From Streptococcus danieliae (GTDB lineage: Bacteria > Bacillota > Bacilli > Lactobacillales > Streptococcaceae), in the NCBI RefSeq assembly GCF_009767945.1, contig NZ_WSRS01000007.1:1-35850 (forward strand): 35,850 nt of DNA. Reading direction: 5' to 3'. The notes under the pieces are model-generated. The model worked only from the letters and a program-made list of their open reading frames with translations. It searched no databases and had not been told where the DNA came from. The position numbers and the translations under genes were made by a program. This document shows, piece by piece, positions 19,228 to 27,682 of the stretch (positions are counted from its first letter, which is position 1; each line of letters begins with the position of its first letter).

Positions 19228-19327
19228 GGGGAGTGGGGTTGAAAAGATTCCCCGAACCTTTTCAATCCCACCCCCACACAGTTCATTAGGACCGGCTCAG
19301 TGCCTAAAGGCAAACCAAAGACTGCCT
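19228..19327. repeat. Dispersed streptococcal intergenic repeat, copy 2 (half-length)
   Basis: It is oriented as copy 1 and carries the GGGAGTGGG end, the hairpin, the CCCACCCCC arm and the TTCATTAGG...GCCTAAAGGC segment, but lacks the GAGGCTGGGACAAAA half. The inner hairpin is GGTTGAAAAG/CTTTTCAATC, different in sequence from copies 1 and 3 yet still paired. It lies between the DUF4044-type gene and obgE. Confidence 0.7.
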
Positions 19328-19346
19328 TCATTTCACTTCTTCATTC

Positions 19347-19475
19347 CTAGATTAATGCAGAAATAGCCGTCATGAAAATAGCTCCGACTGTCACCAGAAC
19401 CATAATAATCACAACCAACATGGTTAATTTCTCAAACGGGGACTTCTTACGCTTCCCTGTATCACCAAATGCCAT
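19347..19475 (-). CDS. Small DUF4044-type membrane protein
   Basis: A 42-residue peptide starting MAFGDTGKRKK. A basic N-terminus is followed by one hydrophobic helix (~residues 20-40, rich in Val, Ile and Met), which predicts a single-pass membrane protein. AAGGAG lies 6 bases before the ATG. Short proteins of this form (DUF4044) are conserved in streptococci next to obg or SecG-like genes; the role is unknown. SecG can be excluded because it needs two membrane segments. Confidence 0.8.
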   Translation of the reverse strand: MAFGDTGKRKKSPFEKLTMLVVIIMVLVTVGAIFMTAISALI

Positions 19476-19509
19476 GGTAACTCCTTTTTCTACTTCAAAT
19501 ACTTATTTC

Positions 19510-19538
19510 ATTCTATCACGCTTCTAGTTCCAAAACAA
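19510..19538 (-). promoter_or_regulatory. Promoter of the DUF4044-obgE unit
   Basis: On the minus strand, -35 TTGTTT (19533-19538), a 17-base spacer and -10 TAGAAT (19510-19515) with a TGA extension lie about 35 bases before the ATG of the 42-aa gene. It reads away from glmM, whose stop is only 8 bases upstream of the -35. Confidence 0.6.
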
Positions 19539-19545
19539 GAAGAAA

Positions 19546-20901
19546 CTAGGCATCCAAGCCGATTTCCTCTCGAACAACGGCTGCGATGGTATCTACGTAA
19601 TAGTCAACTTCTGCATCTGTTGGTGCCTCAGCCATTACCCGCAGAAGTGGCTCCGTGCCACTTGGCCGAACCAAAATCCGACCATTCCCTGCCATCTCTT
19701 CCTCCATCTTGGCAATAATTGCCGCAATCGCAGGAACTTCCATGGCTTGGTCTTTCATCTTATTATCAACACGAATATTGACTAGTTTTTGCGGATAAAT
19801 TGTCACCTGGGCTGCTAATTCAGACAGGGTCTTCCCGGATTCCTTCAGAATCTTAGTTAATTGAACACCGGTTAGCTGACCATCACCAGTTGTATTGTAG
19901 TCCATCAACACAACGTGGCCTGACTGCTCACCCCCAAGATTAAAGCCAGAGCGACGCATTTCTTCAACAACATAGCGGTCGCCAACAGCCGTCACTGCCT
20001 TATCAATCCCATGGGCATCCAGGGCCTTATGGAACCCTAAGTTGGACATTACAGTCGTTACAATGCTATTTTTAGCCAATTTACCTTCTTGCGCTAGGGC
20101 TTGTCCTAAGATAAACATGATTTCATCTCCATCGACAATTTGCCCTTTTTCATCAACAGCAATCAAGCGGTCAGAATCCCCATCAAAGGCTAGCCCTAGA
20201 TCGGCTCCTTTTTCAAGAACCAAGTCTTGCAGTTTTTCTGGATGGGTTGATCCAATTTGATCATTAATATTGAGACCATCTGGTTTTTCTCCAATGACGC
20301 TCAGTTGAGCGCCCAGATCTGCAAAGACCTGGCGGGCACTTGTAGAGGCAGCTCCGTTAGCTGTGTCCAAAGCAACGTGCAAACCTTCGAGGGGGCTACC
20401 GGTTGAAACCAGAAATTCTTGGTATTTCCGTAGACCTTCCGGGTAGTCCATGACTTGCCCCAAACCTTGGGCACTTGGACGAGGCAATTGATCTGCTGGC
20501 GCATCAAGCAGAGCTTCAATCTCCAATTCTCGTTCATCATCCAATTTAAAGCCATCACCACCAAAGAACTTAATCCCATTATCTTGGGCCGGATTATGAC
20601 TGGCCGAAATCATAACACCGGCGCTAGCCTTCTCTGTCCGTACCAAATAAGCGATCCCAGGTGTTGCAATCACACCGAGTTTGTAAACTTGGATTCCGAC
20701 GGAGAGGAGGCCCGCAATCAAGGCATTCTCCAACATCTCTCCAGAGATCCGAGTGTCGCGTCCAACAAAGACACGGGGTGTCCCTTCTTCGTGCTGGCTC
20801 AACACATAGCCACCAAAACGTCCTAAGCGGAAGGCCAATTCGGGTGTTAATTCCACATTTGCTTCACCACGAACACCGTCTGTTCCAAAATATTTTCCCA
20901 T
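19546..20901 (-). CDS. glmM: Phosphoglucosamine mutase
   Basis: It converts glucosamine 6-phosphate to glucosamine 1-phosphate, feeding UDP-GlcNAc and peptidoglycan synthesis. The 451-residue sequence has [12 protein letters not shown] at the N-terminus, the phosphoserine loop [17 protein letters not shown], the metal loop FDGDSDRL, a GGEQSGH sugar-binding motif and the C-terminal phosphate-binding [14 protein letters not shown]. It is the third gene of the widespread cdaA-cdaR-glmM operon, 2 bases after cdaR. In other Firmicutes GlmM binds CdaA and lowers c-di-AMP synthesis, which ties wall precursor supply to second-messenger output. Confidence 0.97.
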   Translation of the reverse strand: MGKYFGTDGVRGEANVELTPELAFRLGRFGGYVLSQHEEGTPRVFVGRDTRISGEMLENALIAGLLSVGIQVYKLGVIATPGIAYLVRTEKASAGVMISASHNPAQDNGIKFFGGDGFKLDDERELEIEALLDAPADQLPRPSAQGLGQVMDYPEGLRKYQEFLVSTGSPLEGLHVALDTANGAASTSARQVFADLGAQLSVIGEKPDGLNINDQIGSTHPEKLQDLVLEKGADLGLAFDGDSDRLIAVDEKGQIVDGDEIMFILGQALAQEGKLAKNSIVTTVMSNLGFHKALDAHGIDKAVTAVGDRYVVEEMRRSGFNLGGEQSGHVVLMDYNTTGDGQLTGVQLTKILKESGKTLSELAAQVTIYPQKLVNIRVDNKMKDQAMEVPAIAAIIAKMEEEMAGNGRILVRPSGTEPLLRVMAEAPTDAEVDYYVDTIAAVVREEIGLDA

Positions 20902-20903
20902 GA

Positions 20904-21608
20904 TTACTTTTTCTCCTCAGTTTTTAATTGAATACGAATCGCAATTGTCTCTGGCTCAATGACACTTGGAACTACTTCTCCACTAACATCAAGGGCCTGA
21001 AGACTAACCTCACCATTGTAATTTTTCGTGGTCCCCCAATCATCTGGTAAGACCATCCGGACAGCCGCAATTTGATTCAACAAATCTTCATTGGTTGTCA
21101 CTGTCACTTCTCTATCCCCATCTGCCAGCTGTACATCTGCTCCATTCGGCAACTGACTTAGGAAACTAGCTAAGTCGATTTTAAAGGTCTTGGATTTCTT
21201 GAGTCCAATCGTCCCGCTAATAGTCGCTGGATCCACCTTGGCAGTCACCCCGCTGGTCAAATGCTCCACCGTGACGGGAACCTCTACCAAGCCAGGCGAT
21301 TCCTTGGTTAAATCCAGAACAATCCTGAAGGTTCGCGAAGACTCTTGGGTTTCTGTCGACAGGAGAACGCGATTGGACGATGATAAATCAATATTGACTT
21401 CCGAGGCAAAACCAGATACGAAGTACTTCTCCGAGTCATAGCGGAGCACCAAGGGAACCCCCTTAATCGTATTCGTATAGGTTTCTGTCGCAATGTCCCC
21501 ACTAGTTCTCGCCTGGGTTTGGTATTGACTAGTAGAAGCGTAGAAAAACAAAATCAAGGATAAAAAAATCGCTAAGAGACCATAGATCCAGGAACGATTA
21601 GTCTTCAT
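20904..21608 (-). CDS. cdaR: CdaA regulatory protein, YbbR-domain protein
   Basis: A membrane-anchored regulator of the diadenylate cyclase. A single N-terminal membrane segment ([19 protein letters not shown], residues ~7-25) is followed by an extracellular part. YbbR-type repeats are visible around residues 45-125 ([14 protein letters not shown]..., VPVTVEHL...) and 125-230 ([11 protein letters not shown]..., GEVSLQALD). At 234 residues it is shorter than Bacillus CdaR, which has four YbbR domains; about two are present here. The reading frame is intact and ends in a charged tail. It overlaps cdaA by 11 bases and glmM follows, as in the conserved operon. Confidence 0.92.
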   Translation of the reverse strand: MKTNRSWIYGLLAIFLSLILFFYASTSQYQTQARTSGDIATETYTNTIKGVPLVLRYDSEKYFVSGFASEVNIDLSSSNRVLLSTETQESSRTFRIVLDLTKESPGLVEVPVTVEHLTSGVTAKVDPATISGTIGLKKSKTFKIDLASFLSQLPNGADVQLADGDREVTVTTNEDLLNQIAAVRMVLPDDWGTTKNYNGEVSLQALDVSGEVVPSVIEPETIAIRIQLKTEEKK

Positions 21609-22449
21609 ACTTTCTCCTCCTTAATAGTGGCGCTAGGACATCAGGCCGGGCTTCTTGAACCGCAAAGAAGTCCTCTAAGACAGCCCGCAGTTCTGCTGGG
21701 GTCACATCGTGAATCAAATTACCATTACGGGTGTAGGAAATTTCTCCGGTTTCTTCTGATACCACAACCGTCAAGGCATCACTAGCTTCTGAGAGTCCCA
21801 CGGCTGCCCGGTGCCGGGTCCCAAAATTCTTAGGAATTCCACCAGACTCAGACAGGGGTAGGTAGGCCGAAGCCGCTGCAATTTTATTATCTGAAAGAAT
21901 CACTGCTCCATCATGAAGAGGCGTATTCGGGATAAAGATGTTAATCAAAAGTTCCCCGCTAATCTGCGAATCGAGGGCAATCCCTGTCGCAATGTATTCT
22001 TGAAGCGTCTGAGCCCCTTCAATCGAAATGAGCGCTCCAATCTTCCGAGGGCACATATAGGTCACAGCCTTCATCAAGGCATCAATAGTTTTTTCTTCCG
22101 ACGTCTGAGTTCGGGTATTAAATAAGTCCAAAGTCCGGCCCAAACGCTCCAAGCCTGAACGAATTTCTGGCACAAAAATAACCACGGCTGCAATGACCCC
22201 ATAGGTGACCACTTGATTCATCAGCCAGGCGACTGTTGTCAGGCCAATTAAATTGGCTAAAATTTGCAGGGCTACAAATAGCAGAACCCCACGAACCAAG
22301 GTCATGATTTTAGTACCAGCTAGGGCTTTAATAGCAAAATAAAGCGCAATAGCAACCAGCGCAATGTCTAAGAGTTGGATGAGGATCGCCCAGGGACTGG
22401 AAAAAAAACTTTGCCAATACTGGGGATCCCCTAAATATCTAAAATTCAT
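21598..22449 (-). CDS. cdaA: Membrane diadenylate cyclase
   Basis: It makes cyclic di-AMP from two ATP. Three membrane helices occupy roughly residues 18-42, 49-73 and 78-95. A coiled linker and the DAC domain follow, with the catalytic DGA motif at 180-182 (LHDGAVI) and RHR at 212-214 (GTRHRAAVG). Length (283) and order match streptococcal CdaA/DacA, normally the sole c-di-AMP synthase of the genus. C-di-AMP controls potassium and osmolyte uptake and wall stress. It is the first gene of cdaA-cdaR-glmM and has its own promoter. The ribosome binding site is weak (GTGGAG about 14 bases upstream). Confidence 0.97.
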   Translation of the reverse strand: MNFRYLGDPQYWQSFFSSPWAILIQLLDIALVAIALYFAIKALAGTKIMTLVRGVLLFVALQILANLIGLTTVAWLMNQVVTYGVIAAVVIFVPEIRSGLERLGRTLDLFNTRTQTSEEKTIDALMKAVTYMCPRKIGALISIEGAQTLQEYIATGIALDSQISGELLINIFIPNTPLHDGAVILSDNKIAAASAYLPLSESGGIPKNFGTRHRAAVGLSEASDALTVVVSEETGEISYTRNGNLIHDVTPAELRAVLEDFFAVQEARPDVLAPLLRRRKYED

Positions 22450-22497
22450 ACCCTAAGATTCTCCACTTCTGTTCTCAATCAGCTCATTAACTTTACA

Positions 22498-22526
22498 ATT
22501 ATACCACGATTGGGGACCAGAACCAA
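22498..22526 (-). promoter_or_regulatory. Promoter of cdaA-cdaR-glmM
   Basis: On the minus strand, -35 TTGGTT (22521-22526), a 17-base spacer and -10 TATAAT (22498-22503) with a TGG extension lie about 50 bases before the cdaA ATG. Confidence 0.75.
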
Positions 22527-22554
22527 GACTAGGAGCTGCCTCTTCTCGCCACTT

Positions 22555-22571
22555 TATGATAAAATAATTCC
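22555..22571 (+). promoter_or_regulatory. Probable -10 region of murT abutting the start codon
   Basis: TATGAT (22555-22560), overlapping TAAAAT (22560-22565), ends 6-11 bases before the murT ATG at 22572. No Shine-Dalgarno sequence is visible in the preceding 30 bases. Transcription would begin at or within a few bases of the ATG, giving a leaderless or nearly leaderless mRNA. No good -35 was found. Confidence 0.5.
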
Positions 22572-23912
22572 ATGAAACTAAATACACTACTTGGATTGGC
22601 AGCTGGAAAAACCAGTGCAACTGCCTTAAAAATGCTCGGCCGGGGATCAACTCTGCCAGGAAAACTTGCGCTCAAATTTGATCCCCATATTCTAGACCAA
22701 CTTGCAAAGGACTATGAGATTGTTTTGGTCACTGGAACCAACGGAAAAACCCTGACAACTTCGCTTATTGTTGGCATCCTCTCAGAAGCCTTTGGTCAGG
22801 TTCTGACCAATACCAGTGGGGCCAACATGATCACCGGGATTACCACAACCTTCCTAAAAACTCCTCAGAAAAATGGTAAAAAAATTGCCGTTCTGGAAGT
22901 GGATGAGGCCAGTGTGCCCAAAATTTGTGACTACATCCAACCCTCCCTGTTTGTCCTCAGCAATATCTTCCGGGACCAAATGGACCGGTTTGGGGAAATT
23001 TACACCACCTACCAGTTTATCTTAGATGGTATCAAAAAGGCACCCGAGGCTACTATTTTGGTTAATGGGGATAGTCCCATTTTTCAATCCGTAGACCTGC
23101 CGAATCCTGTTCTCTCTTTTGGTTTTGACCACAAGGAGGAGGAGGCCCACCTAGCCCACTATAATACCGAAGGGATTCTGTGTCCCAAGTGCCAGCACAT
23201 CTTGCGTTACAAGATGATTACCTATGCCAACCTAGGAAACTACTTCTGCCCCAACTGTTCCTTTGCACGTAAGCCTCTGGACTACCGCCTCACCGAGTTG
23301 GTGGAGTTGACCGAGAAGTCTTCACGTTTCCGAATTGATGACCAAGAATACAGCATCAACATTGGTGGCCTCTACAATATCTACAATGCCTTGGCAGCCG
23401 TAGCGGTTGCAGAGTTTTATCAAATTCCTGCTGAGACCATTCGCGCTGGTTTTGACAAGAGTAAGGCCGTTTTTGGTCGCCAAGAAACCTTTAACATCGG
23501 CGACAAGGAATGTACGCTAGTCCTAATCAAAAATCCTGTTGGAGCCACCCAGGCCTTGGAAATGATCCAACTAGCTCCAGGTCCTTTCACCATGTCCTTC
23601 TTGCTTAATGCCAACTATGCCGATGGTATTGACACCAGCTGGATTTGGGATGCTGAATTTGAGCGGATCCAGAATATGGATGTTCCCCAAGTCTTCACAG
23701 GTGGCGTTCGGCATGCCGAAATTAGCCGACGGATTCGCGTTGCTGGCTACCCAGCCGATCAGATGACCGAACTTGATCAACTCAAGGACCTAGTCGAAGC
23801 CATCCAACAACAAGAAGCTCCACGAGCTTATATCCTTGCAACCTACACCGCTATGCTGGAAATGCGGGAACTCCTAGCCAACCAGCATCTCGTTTCAAAG
23901 GAGATGAAGTAA
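22572..23912 (+). CDS. murT: Lipid II isoglutaminyl synthase, MurT subunit
   Basis: With GatD it amidates the D-glutamate of the peptidoglycan stem to D-isoglutamine, needed for efficient cross-linking. The 446-residue Mur-ligase-like protein has the ATP loop GTNGKTLTT (from residue 55) and [10 protein letters not shown] Cys4 ribbon (C204-P-K-C207 and C226-P-N-C229), a hallmark of MurT, follows, then a C-terminal DUF1727-type domain. [13 protein letters not shown] matches the usual streptococcal N-terminus, which supports this ATG despite the missing ribosome binding site. gatD follows after 3 bases. Confidence 0.96.
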   Translation: MKLNTLLGLAAGKTSATALKMLGRGSTLPGKLALKFDPHILDQLAKDYEIVLVTGTNGKTLTTSLIVGILSEAFGQVLTNTSGANMITGITTTFLKTPQKNGKKIAVLEVDEASVPKICDYIQPSLFVLSNIFRDQMDRFGEIYTTYQFILDGIKKAPEATILVNGDSPIFQSVDLPNPVLSFGFDHKEEEAHLAHYNTEGILCPKCQHILRYKMITYANLGNYFCPNCSFARKPLDYRLTELVELTEKSSRFRIDDQEYSINIGGLYNIYNALAAVAVAEFYQIPAETIRAGFDKSKAVFGRQETFNIGDKECTLVLIKNPVGATQALEMIQLAPGPFTMSFLLNANYADGIDTSWIWDAEFERIQNMDVPQVFTGGVRHAEISRRIRVAGYPADQMTELDQLKDLVEAIQQQEAPRAYILATYTAMLEMRELLANQHLVSKEMK

Positions 23913-23915
23913 TTA

Positions 23916-24704
23916 ATGACCTACGTTTCTTTACAAACTGCCAATCCCCAAAACTATCCCTATCAAATCCGGATTGCCCATCTCTACGGCGATTTGATGA
24001 ACACCTATGGCGATAATGGCAATATCCTCATGCTCAAATATGTGTCCGAAAAGCTAGGGGCTGCCGCAACAATTGAAATTGTCTCCCTGGATGACCCCTT
24101 CCATGAAGAAGATTATGATATCGTCTTTTTTGGTGGTGGTCAGGATTACGAGCAATCGATTGTTTCCAAGGACCTTCCCCTCAAACGGGATGGAATTGAC
24201 CGTTTTATCCACGATAAGGAAGGGGTAGTCTTGGCTATCTGTGGCGGTTTCCAACTCCTCGGCCAATACTACATCGAAGTCTCTGGGCGACGGATCGAAG
24301 GGATCGGGGTCATGGGCCACTATACCTTAAACCAAGAAAACAACCGCTTTATCGGAGATATCAAAATCCATAATGAAGAATTCAATGAAACCTATTATGG
24401 ATTTGAAAACCATCAAGGCAGGACCTTCCTGGCTGATGATGAAAAGCCGCTCGGCAAGATTGTTTATGGCAACGGCAATAATGAGACCAAGAATGGTGAA
24501 GGGGTTCACTACCACAATGTCTATGGTTCCTACTTCCACGGTCCCATCCTCTCTCGGAATGCCAACCTAGCCTATCGGATGGTTACCACAGCCCTCAAAC
24601 AGAAATATCCAGATATCCAATTCGCCAGCTTCGAAGACATTCTTAGCCTTGAATCCTCTCAAGAATTCAGTGATACCAAATCTAAGGCTGAATTTAGCAA
24701 CTAG
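23916..24704 (+). CDS. gatD: Lipid II isoglutaminyl synthase, glutaminase subunit GatD
   Basis: This class I glutamine amidotransferase-like subunit releases ammonia from glutamine for MurT. In 262 residues the nucleophile is C109 in [11 protein letters not shown] and the catalytic histidine is H208 in SYFHGPIL. The [16 protein letters not shown] start and FENHQGRTF motif are characteristic of GatD and distinguish it from CobQ. It is co-transcribed with murT. Its AGGAG lies inside the murT end, about 12 bases before the ATG. The 58 extra bases to the next gene's terminator suggest a three-gene unit with the small membrane protein. Confidence 0.96.
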   Translation: MTYVSLQTANPQNYPYQIRIAHLYGDLMNTYGDNGNILMLKYVSEKLGAAATIEIVSLDDPFHEEDYDIVFFGGGQDYEQSIVSKDLPLKRDGIDRFIHDKEGVVLAICGGFQLLGQYYIEVSGRRIEGIGVMGHYTLNQENNRFIGDIKIHNEEFNETYYGFENHQGRTFLADDEKPLGKIVYGNGNNETKNGEGVHYHNVYGSYFHGPILSRNANLAYRMVTTALKQKYPDIQFASFEDILSLESSQEFSDTKSKAEFSN

Positions 24705-24712
24705 GAGCTTTT

Positions 24713-24961
24713 ATGAAATTTCGTTACTACCTATCCCTGCTTTCTGTTCTCTTGATTGCCCTGCTCTCCATCAGCAACATTCAAGAAGTCGAAGTCTCCT
24801 TCCTAATTACCAGGGTCCAATTGCCCTTGATTTTGGTGATCCTCTTTTCCTTTATCCTCGGCGCTCTAGTCACCCTCCTCTACAGCCGCCCCAGCAAAAA
24901 GAAAAAGAAGGACAAGAAAAACAGTAGCCCAGAGCCCCAACAGCTCCCAGAAACAAAATAA
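24713..24961 (+). CDS. LapA-domain small membrane protein
   Basis: An 82-residue protein with two hydrophobic segments (~residues 5-22 and 37-58), joined by SNIQEVEVSFLITRVQLPL, and a Lys-rich cytoplasmic tail (SKKKKKDKK). This is the LapA/DUF1049 pattern. The role is unknown; E. coli LapA acts in LPS assembly, which cannot apply here. AGGAG lies 5 bases before the ATG and the gap from gatD is 8 bases, so it belongs to the murT-gatD unit. The stop codon lies inside the terminator stem. Confidence 0.85.
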   Translation: MKFRYYLSLLSVLLIALLSISNIQEVEVSFLITRVQLPLILVILFSFILGALVTLLYSRPSKKKKKDKKNSSPEPQQLPETK

Positions 24962-24989
24962 CCAGTCGCCCTGCGACTGGTTATTTTTT
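24955..24989. terminator. Terminator shared by murT-gatD-lapA and the convergent ABC-F gene
   Basis: A perfect 15-bp stem (24955-24969 with 24973-24987) closes a 3-base loop, with A runs and T runs on the two sides, so it can work in both directions. It includes the stop codon of the small membrane protein and ends 3 bases before the ABC-F stop. Confidence 0.92.
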
Positions 24990-24991
24990 AC

Positions 24992-26884
24992 TTATTCTTC
25001 TAATTCTGCCCACTCTTCTAGGGCTTCTTCTTCTTCTGCCTGGGCCTGTTCCAAACTTTCCTGAAGCTGGATCAGCTGATCAGGATCATTGCTTGCCAAC
25101 ATACTTTCTTGAATCTCAGTCTGTAGCTGACTCAACTCCTCTAAGCGTCGCTCCAATTCCTCAATCCGACGTTGACGCTTGCGGAGCTCCTTCTGATTCT
25201 CCTTTTGCTGCTCATAGGAAAGATTGGAAACCTCCTGGGTCACAGGCGTCTCCGATTCGACCTCTTGAGCCAACTCCTCTAATTCCTTTTTCTTCTCCAG
25301 ATAGTAATCATAATCTCCTAGGAAAAGGCGGGAACCGTCTGGACTCAACTCCAAAACCTGATCCGCAATCCGGTTAATGAAATAACGGTCATGACTGACA
25401 AAGAGAAGGGTTCCCTCAAAATCAATCAGAGCCTGTTCCAAGGCTTCTTTGCTCTCGATGTCCAAATGGTTGGTCGGTTCATCCAGGACTAGGAAATTGT
25501 TTTTTTCCATGGAAAGTTTGGCCAAAAGCAACCGTGACCGTTCACCCCCCGAAAGCATCCCCACTGTTTTCTGGACATCATCTCCTGAAAAGAGAAAGGC
25601 GCCAAGCCGGTTGCGGATATCCACTTCTGGCAATTGTGGAAAATCATTCCAAAGCTCATCCAAAATCGTATTCCGAGCATTTAAGGCTTCCTGATTCTGG
25701 TCATAATAACCAAAATCAACATTGGTTCCTAACCGGGCCTGTCCCTGGATAAAAGGCAAATCACCTTTTAAGGATTTCAAGAGAGTTGTTTTCCCCACCC
25801 CATTGGGACCAACGATGGCCAAGGCCGTATACTTCCGTAAATCCATCGAAATAGGCTGCGATAGGACCTGGGCCTCATAGCCAATCGCCGCACCTTCGAC
25901 TGTCAAAACCACATTCCCAGAGGAACGCTCAATCGGAAAGGCAATCGCTGCCGCTTTTTCCTGGCCACCTGGTTTATCCAGACGCTCCATTTTTTCCAAT
26001 TTCTTCCGGCGGGATTGGGCCCGCTTGGTTGTCGAAGCTCGCACCAAGTTTTTAGCTACAAAGTCTTCCAGAGCTGCAATTTCCTTTTGCTGCTTCTCGT
26101 ACTCTTTGCGTTGGGTTTCCAACCGCTGCGCCTTCTCGTCAACAAAATGCGAGTAGTTGCCTACATAACGATCCAGGGCATTGGGACGTAAATCCCAGGT
26201 GATAGTCGCCACCTTGTCCAAGAAATAGCGGTCATGACTGACAATCAAAAGGGCTCCCTGATAGTTGGCCAGGTAGTTTTCCAACCAGGCAATACTTTCA
26301 ATATCCAGGTGGTTGGTTGGCTCGTCCAAAACCAAGAGCTGCGGCTCTTCCAGCAACATTTTAGCCAGGGCCAAACGGGTCTTTTGCCCTCCAGAGAGGT
26401 CTGAAATAGACATAGGCCACATGCTTTCATCAAATTGAAAACCATTGAGGATGGAGCGGATTTTGGCCTCGTACTGAAAACCACCTACCTGACGAAAGTC
26501 CTCCGACAACTGGTCATAGCGACTCATCAAGGCACTCAGCTCAGCTCCCGTCACCTGGCCCATCTGGGCTTCTAAGTTCCGGAGGGTCTGCTCATCCTGC
26601 CGCAAGTCTGCAAAAACCTTGAGCATTTCATCATAGATAGACAAGTTGGAATCCAAGGAAGATGTCTGGGACAGGTAGGACAGGGAGAGGTCCTTTTTGC
26701 GACTGATCTCACCCGCGCTTGCTTCCTCGACCCCTACTAAAATTTTTAACAAGGTCGACTTACCGGCACCATTACGCCCAACTAAGGCGATTCGGTCCCG
26801 GTCACCAATTTGAAAGGTTATATTTTGAAAGAGAACGTCACCTGCAAAGGAACGCTCCACCTTACTTGCTTGCATAATAATCAT
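24992..26884 (-). CDS. ABC-F family ATPase (YdiF-like)
   Basis: A soluble twin-cassette ATPase without membrane domains. ABC-F proteins bind the ribosomal E site and rescue or tune translation; some give antibiotic resistance. Cassette 1 has GRNGAGKST, LSGGQKTR and VLDEPTNHLD; cassette 2 has GPNGVGKTT, LSGGERSR and VLDEPTNHLD. Between them lies the charged P-site linker (RKEYEKQQKEI...TTKRAQSRRKK), and a C-terminal coiled coil follows (~560-630). The longest frame adds 56 residues in front, but MIIMQASKVERSFAG is the family start and the TATAAT box lies upstream of only this ATG, so I start at 26884 (630 residues). It lacks a Shine-Dalgarno sequence. A housekeeping role looks more likely than resistance. 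Confidence 0.92.
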   Translation of the reverse strand: MIIMQASKVERSFAGDVLFQNITFQIGDRDRIALVGRNGAGKSTLLKILVGVEEASAGEISRKKDLSLSYLSQTSSLDSNLSIYDEMLKVFADLRQDEQTLRNLEAQMGQVTGAELSALMSRYDQLSEDFRQVGGFQYEAKIRSILNGFQFDESMWPMSISDLSGGQKTRLALAKMLLEEPQLLVLDEPTNHLDIESIAWLENYLANYQGALLIVSHDRYFLDKVATITWDLRPNALDRYVGNYSHFVDEKAQRLETQRKEYEKQQKEIAALEDFVAKNLVRASTTKRAQSRRKKLEKMERLDKPGGQEKAAAIAFPIERSSGNVVLTVEGAAIGYEAQVLSQPISMDLRKYTALAIVGPNGVGKTTLLKSLKGDLPFIQGQARLGTNVDFGYYDQNQEALNARNTILDELWNDFPQLPEVDIRNRLGAFLFSGDDVQKTVGMLSGGERSRLLLAKLSMEKNNFLVLDEPTNHLDIESKEALEQALIDFEGTLLFVSHDRYFINRIADQVLELSPDGSRLFLGDYDYYLEKKKELEELAQEVESETPVTQEVSNLSYEQQKENQKELRKRQRRIEELERRLEELSQLQTEIQESMLASNDPDQLIQLQESLEQAQAEEEEALEEWAELEE

Positions 26885-26890
26885 AAGTCT

Positions 26891-26896
26891 ATTATA
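26891..26896 (-). promoter_or_regulatory. -10 box of the ABC-F gene, 6 bases from the ATG
   Basis: A perfect TATAAT on the minus strand is followed by AGACTT and then ATG, so transcription should begin on or beside the A of the start codon. It follows the terminator of the preceding protease gene. The -35 is not clear. Confidence 0.6.
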
Positions 26897-26902
26897 GCAG
26901 AA

Positions 26903-26933
26903 AGACAAAAGACCTGGGAGCTTTTCCCAAGTC
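26903..26933 (-). terminator. Intrinsic terminator after the matrixin gene
   Basis: Nine pairs (26911-26919 with 26925-26933, one wobble) are followed on the minus strand by TTTT and a T-rich stretch. It separates the RNase J2-esterase-protease unit from the ABC-F gene. Confidence 0.75.
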
Positions 26934-26942
26934 TTTGCGACA

Positions 26943-27632
26943 TCATTGATCTTGATAGAGTTGCCGGACGACTTCAATATCCCTAGCTTGAATCGAATAG
27001 AAGGAGCCTGCTGGTTGCATGACTGATTCTTCATTGGTATGGTCCAAACCAATGGCGTGCCCTAATTCATGAGCCGCGGTATTGACTACCCGCTCATAAC
27101 TGTAACCATAATAGGGATTGGATAGGTAGTGGGCATTGAGGCCCACCTTGGCCTTGTTTAGCCGATTGGTTAAAAGATTGGTTTGCGACTTCGTCTCACC
27201 AGCTGCAGAGACCTGGGAATCGACATAAACACCAGCTTCGATTTGCGCCAGACTGGCATCGTCCGTCTCAATAAATTGAAAAACTCCGGTCTGATTCCAC
27301 TGGCGCATGGCATCTCGATAGGCAGAGACCATGGTGCTATCTTCTGTGGAAATATAAACCAAGGCTTGGTTTTGATCCCAGCGATGGCGTTGATCTGACT
27401 GAGAAGTTACCAAATCGGTTGGGATTTCTGTCGGGTTGTTTAAAAAACGTTGGGGAAGTTCCGTCAAGTAACTCGACACTGGAACTTGGCTCAGCTGTCC
27501 ACCCGTCATCCACTGTCCCACAAAGAACAAAATCAAAGCCAGACTAACCGTCCACACAAACAACCTCACCAAACCGAACAACAAACGGAGGATGGTGGAG
27601 ACAATTCTCCAAATAAAACGAATAAGAAACAA
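26943..27632 (-). CDS. Membrane-anchored matrixin-family zinc metalloprotease
   Basis: A 229-residue protein. A long hydrophobic N-terminus (~residues 10-43) predicts a membrane anchor with the rest outside. The zinc site is HELGHAIGLDH (H188, E189, H192, H198) and M205 in SVMQPAG is the expected Met-turn, so all metzincin/M10 catalytic residues are present. There is no visible propeptide cysteine switch. The start codon is TTG (27630-27632), supported by AAGGAGG 7 bases upstream and the absence of a nearby ATG. The substrate is unknown. It is last in a likely RNase J2-esterase-protease operon. Related small M10-type proteases occur in other streptococci. Confidence 0.88.
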   Translation of the reverse strand: MFLIRFIWRIVSTILRLLFGLVRLFVWTVSLALILFFVGQWMTGGQLSQVPVSSYLTELPQRFLNNPTEIPTDLVTSQSDQRHRWDQNQALVYISTEDSTMVSAYRDAMRQWNQTGVFQFIETDDASLAQIEAGVYVDSQVSAAGETKSQTNLLTNRLNKAKVGLNAHYLSNPYYGYSYERVVNTAAHELGHAIGLDHTNEESVMQPAGSFYSIQARDIEVVRQLYQDQ

Positions 27633-27682
27633 ATTTCTACCTCCTTGACCTCCTAGTATAGAGAAGAAGGCTAAAAAAATGC

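Noticed and set aside
24649..24927. 92-codon plus-strand frame spanning the end of gatD and the small membrane protein gene
   Set aside because: It is out of frame with both supported genes and has no independent start signal.
26885..27052. 56-residue N-terminal extension of the ABC-F protein
   Set aside because: It runs through the upstream gene's terminator and the TATAAT box, and the added residues are unlike any ABC-F N-terminus.
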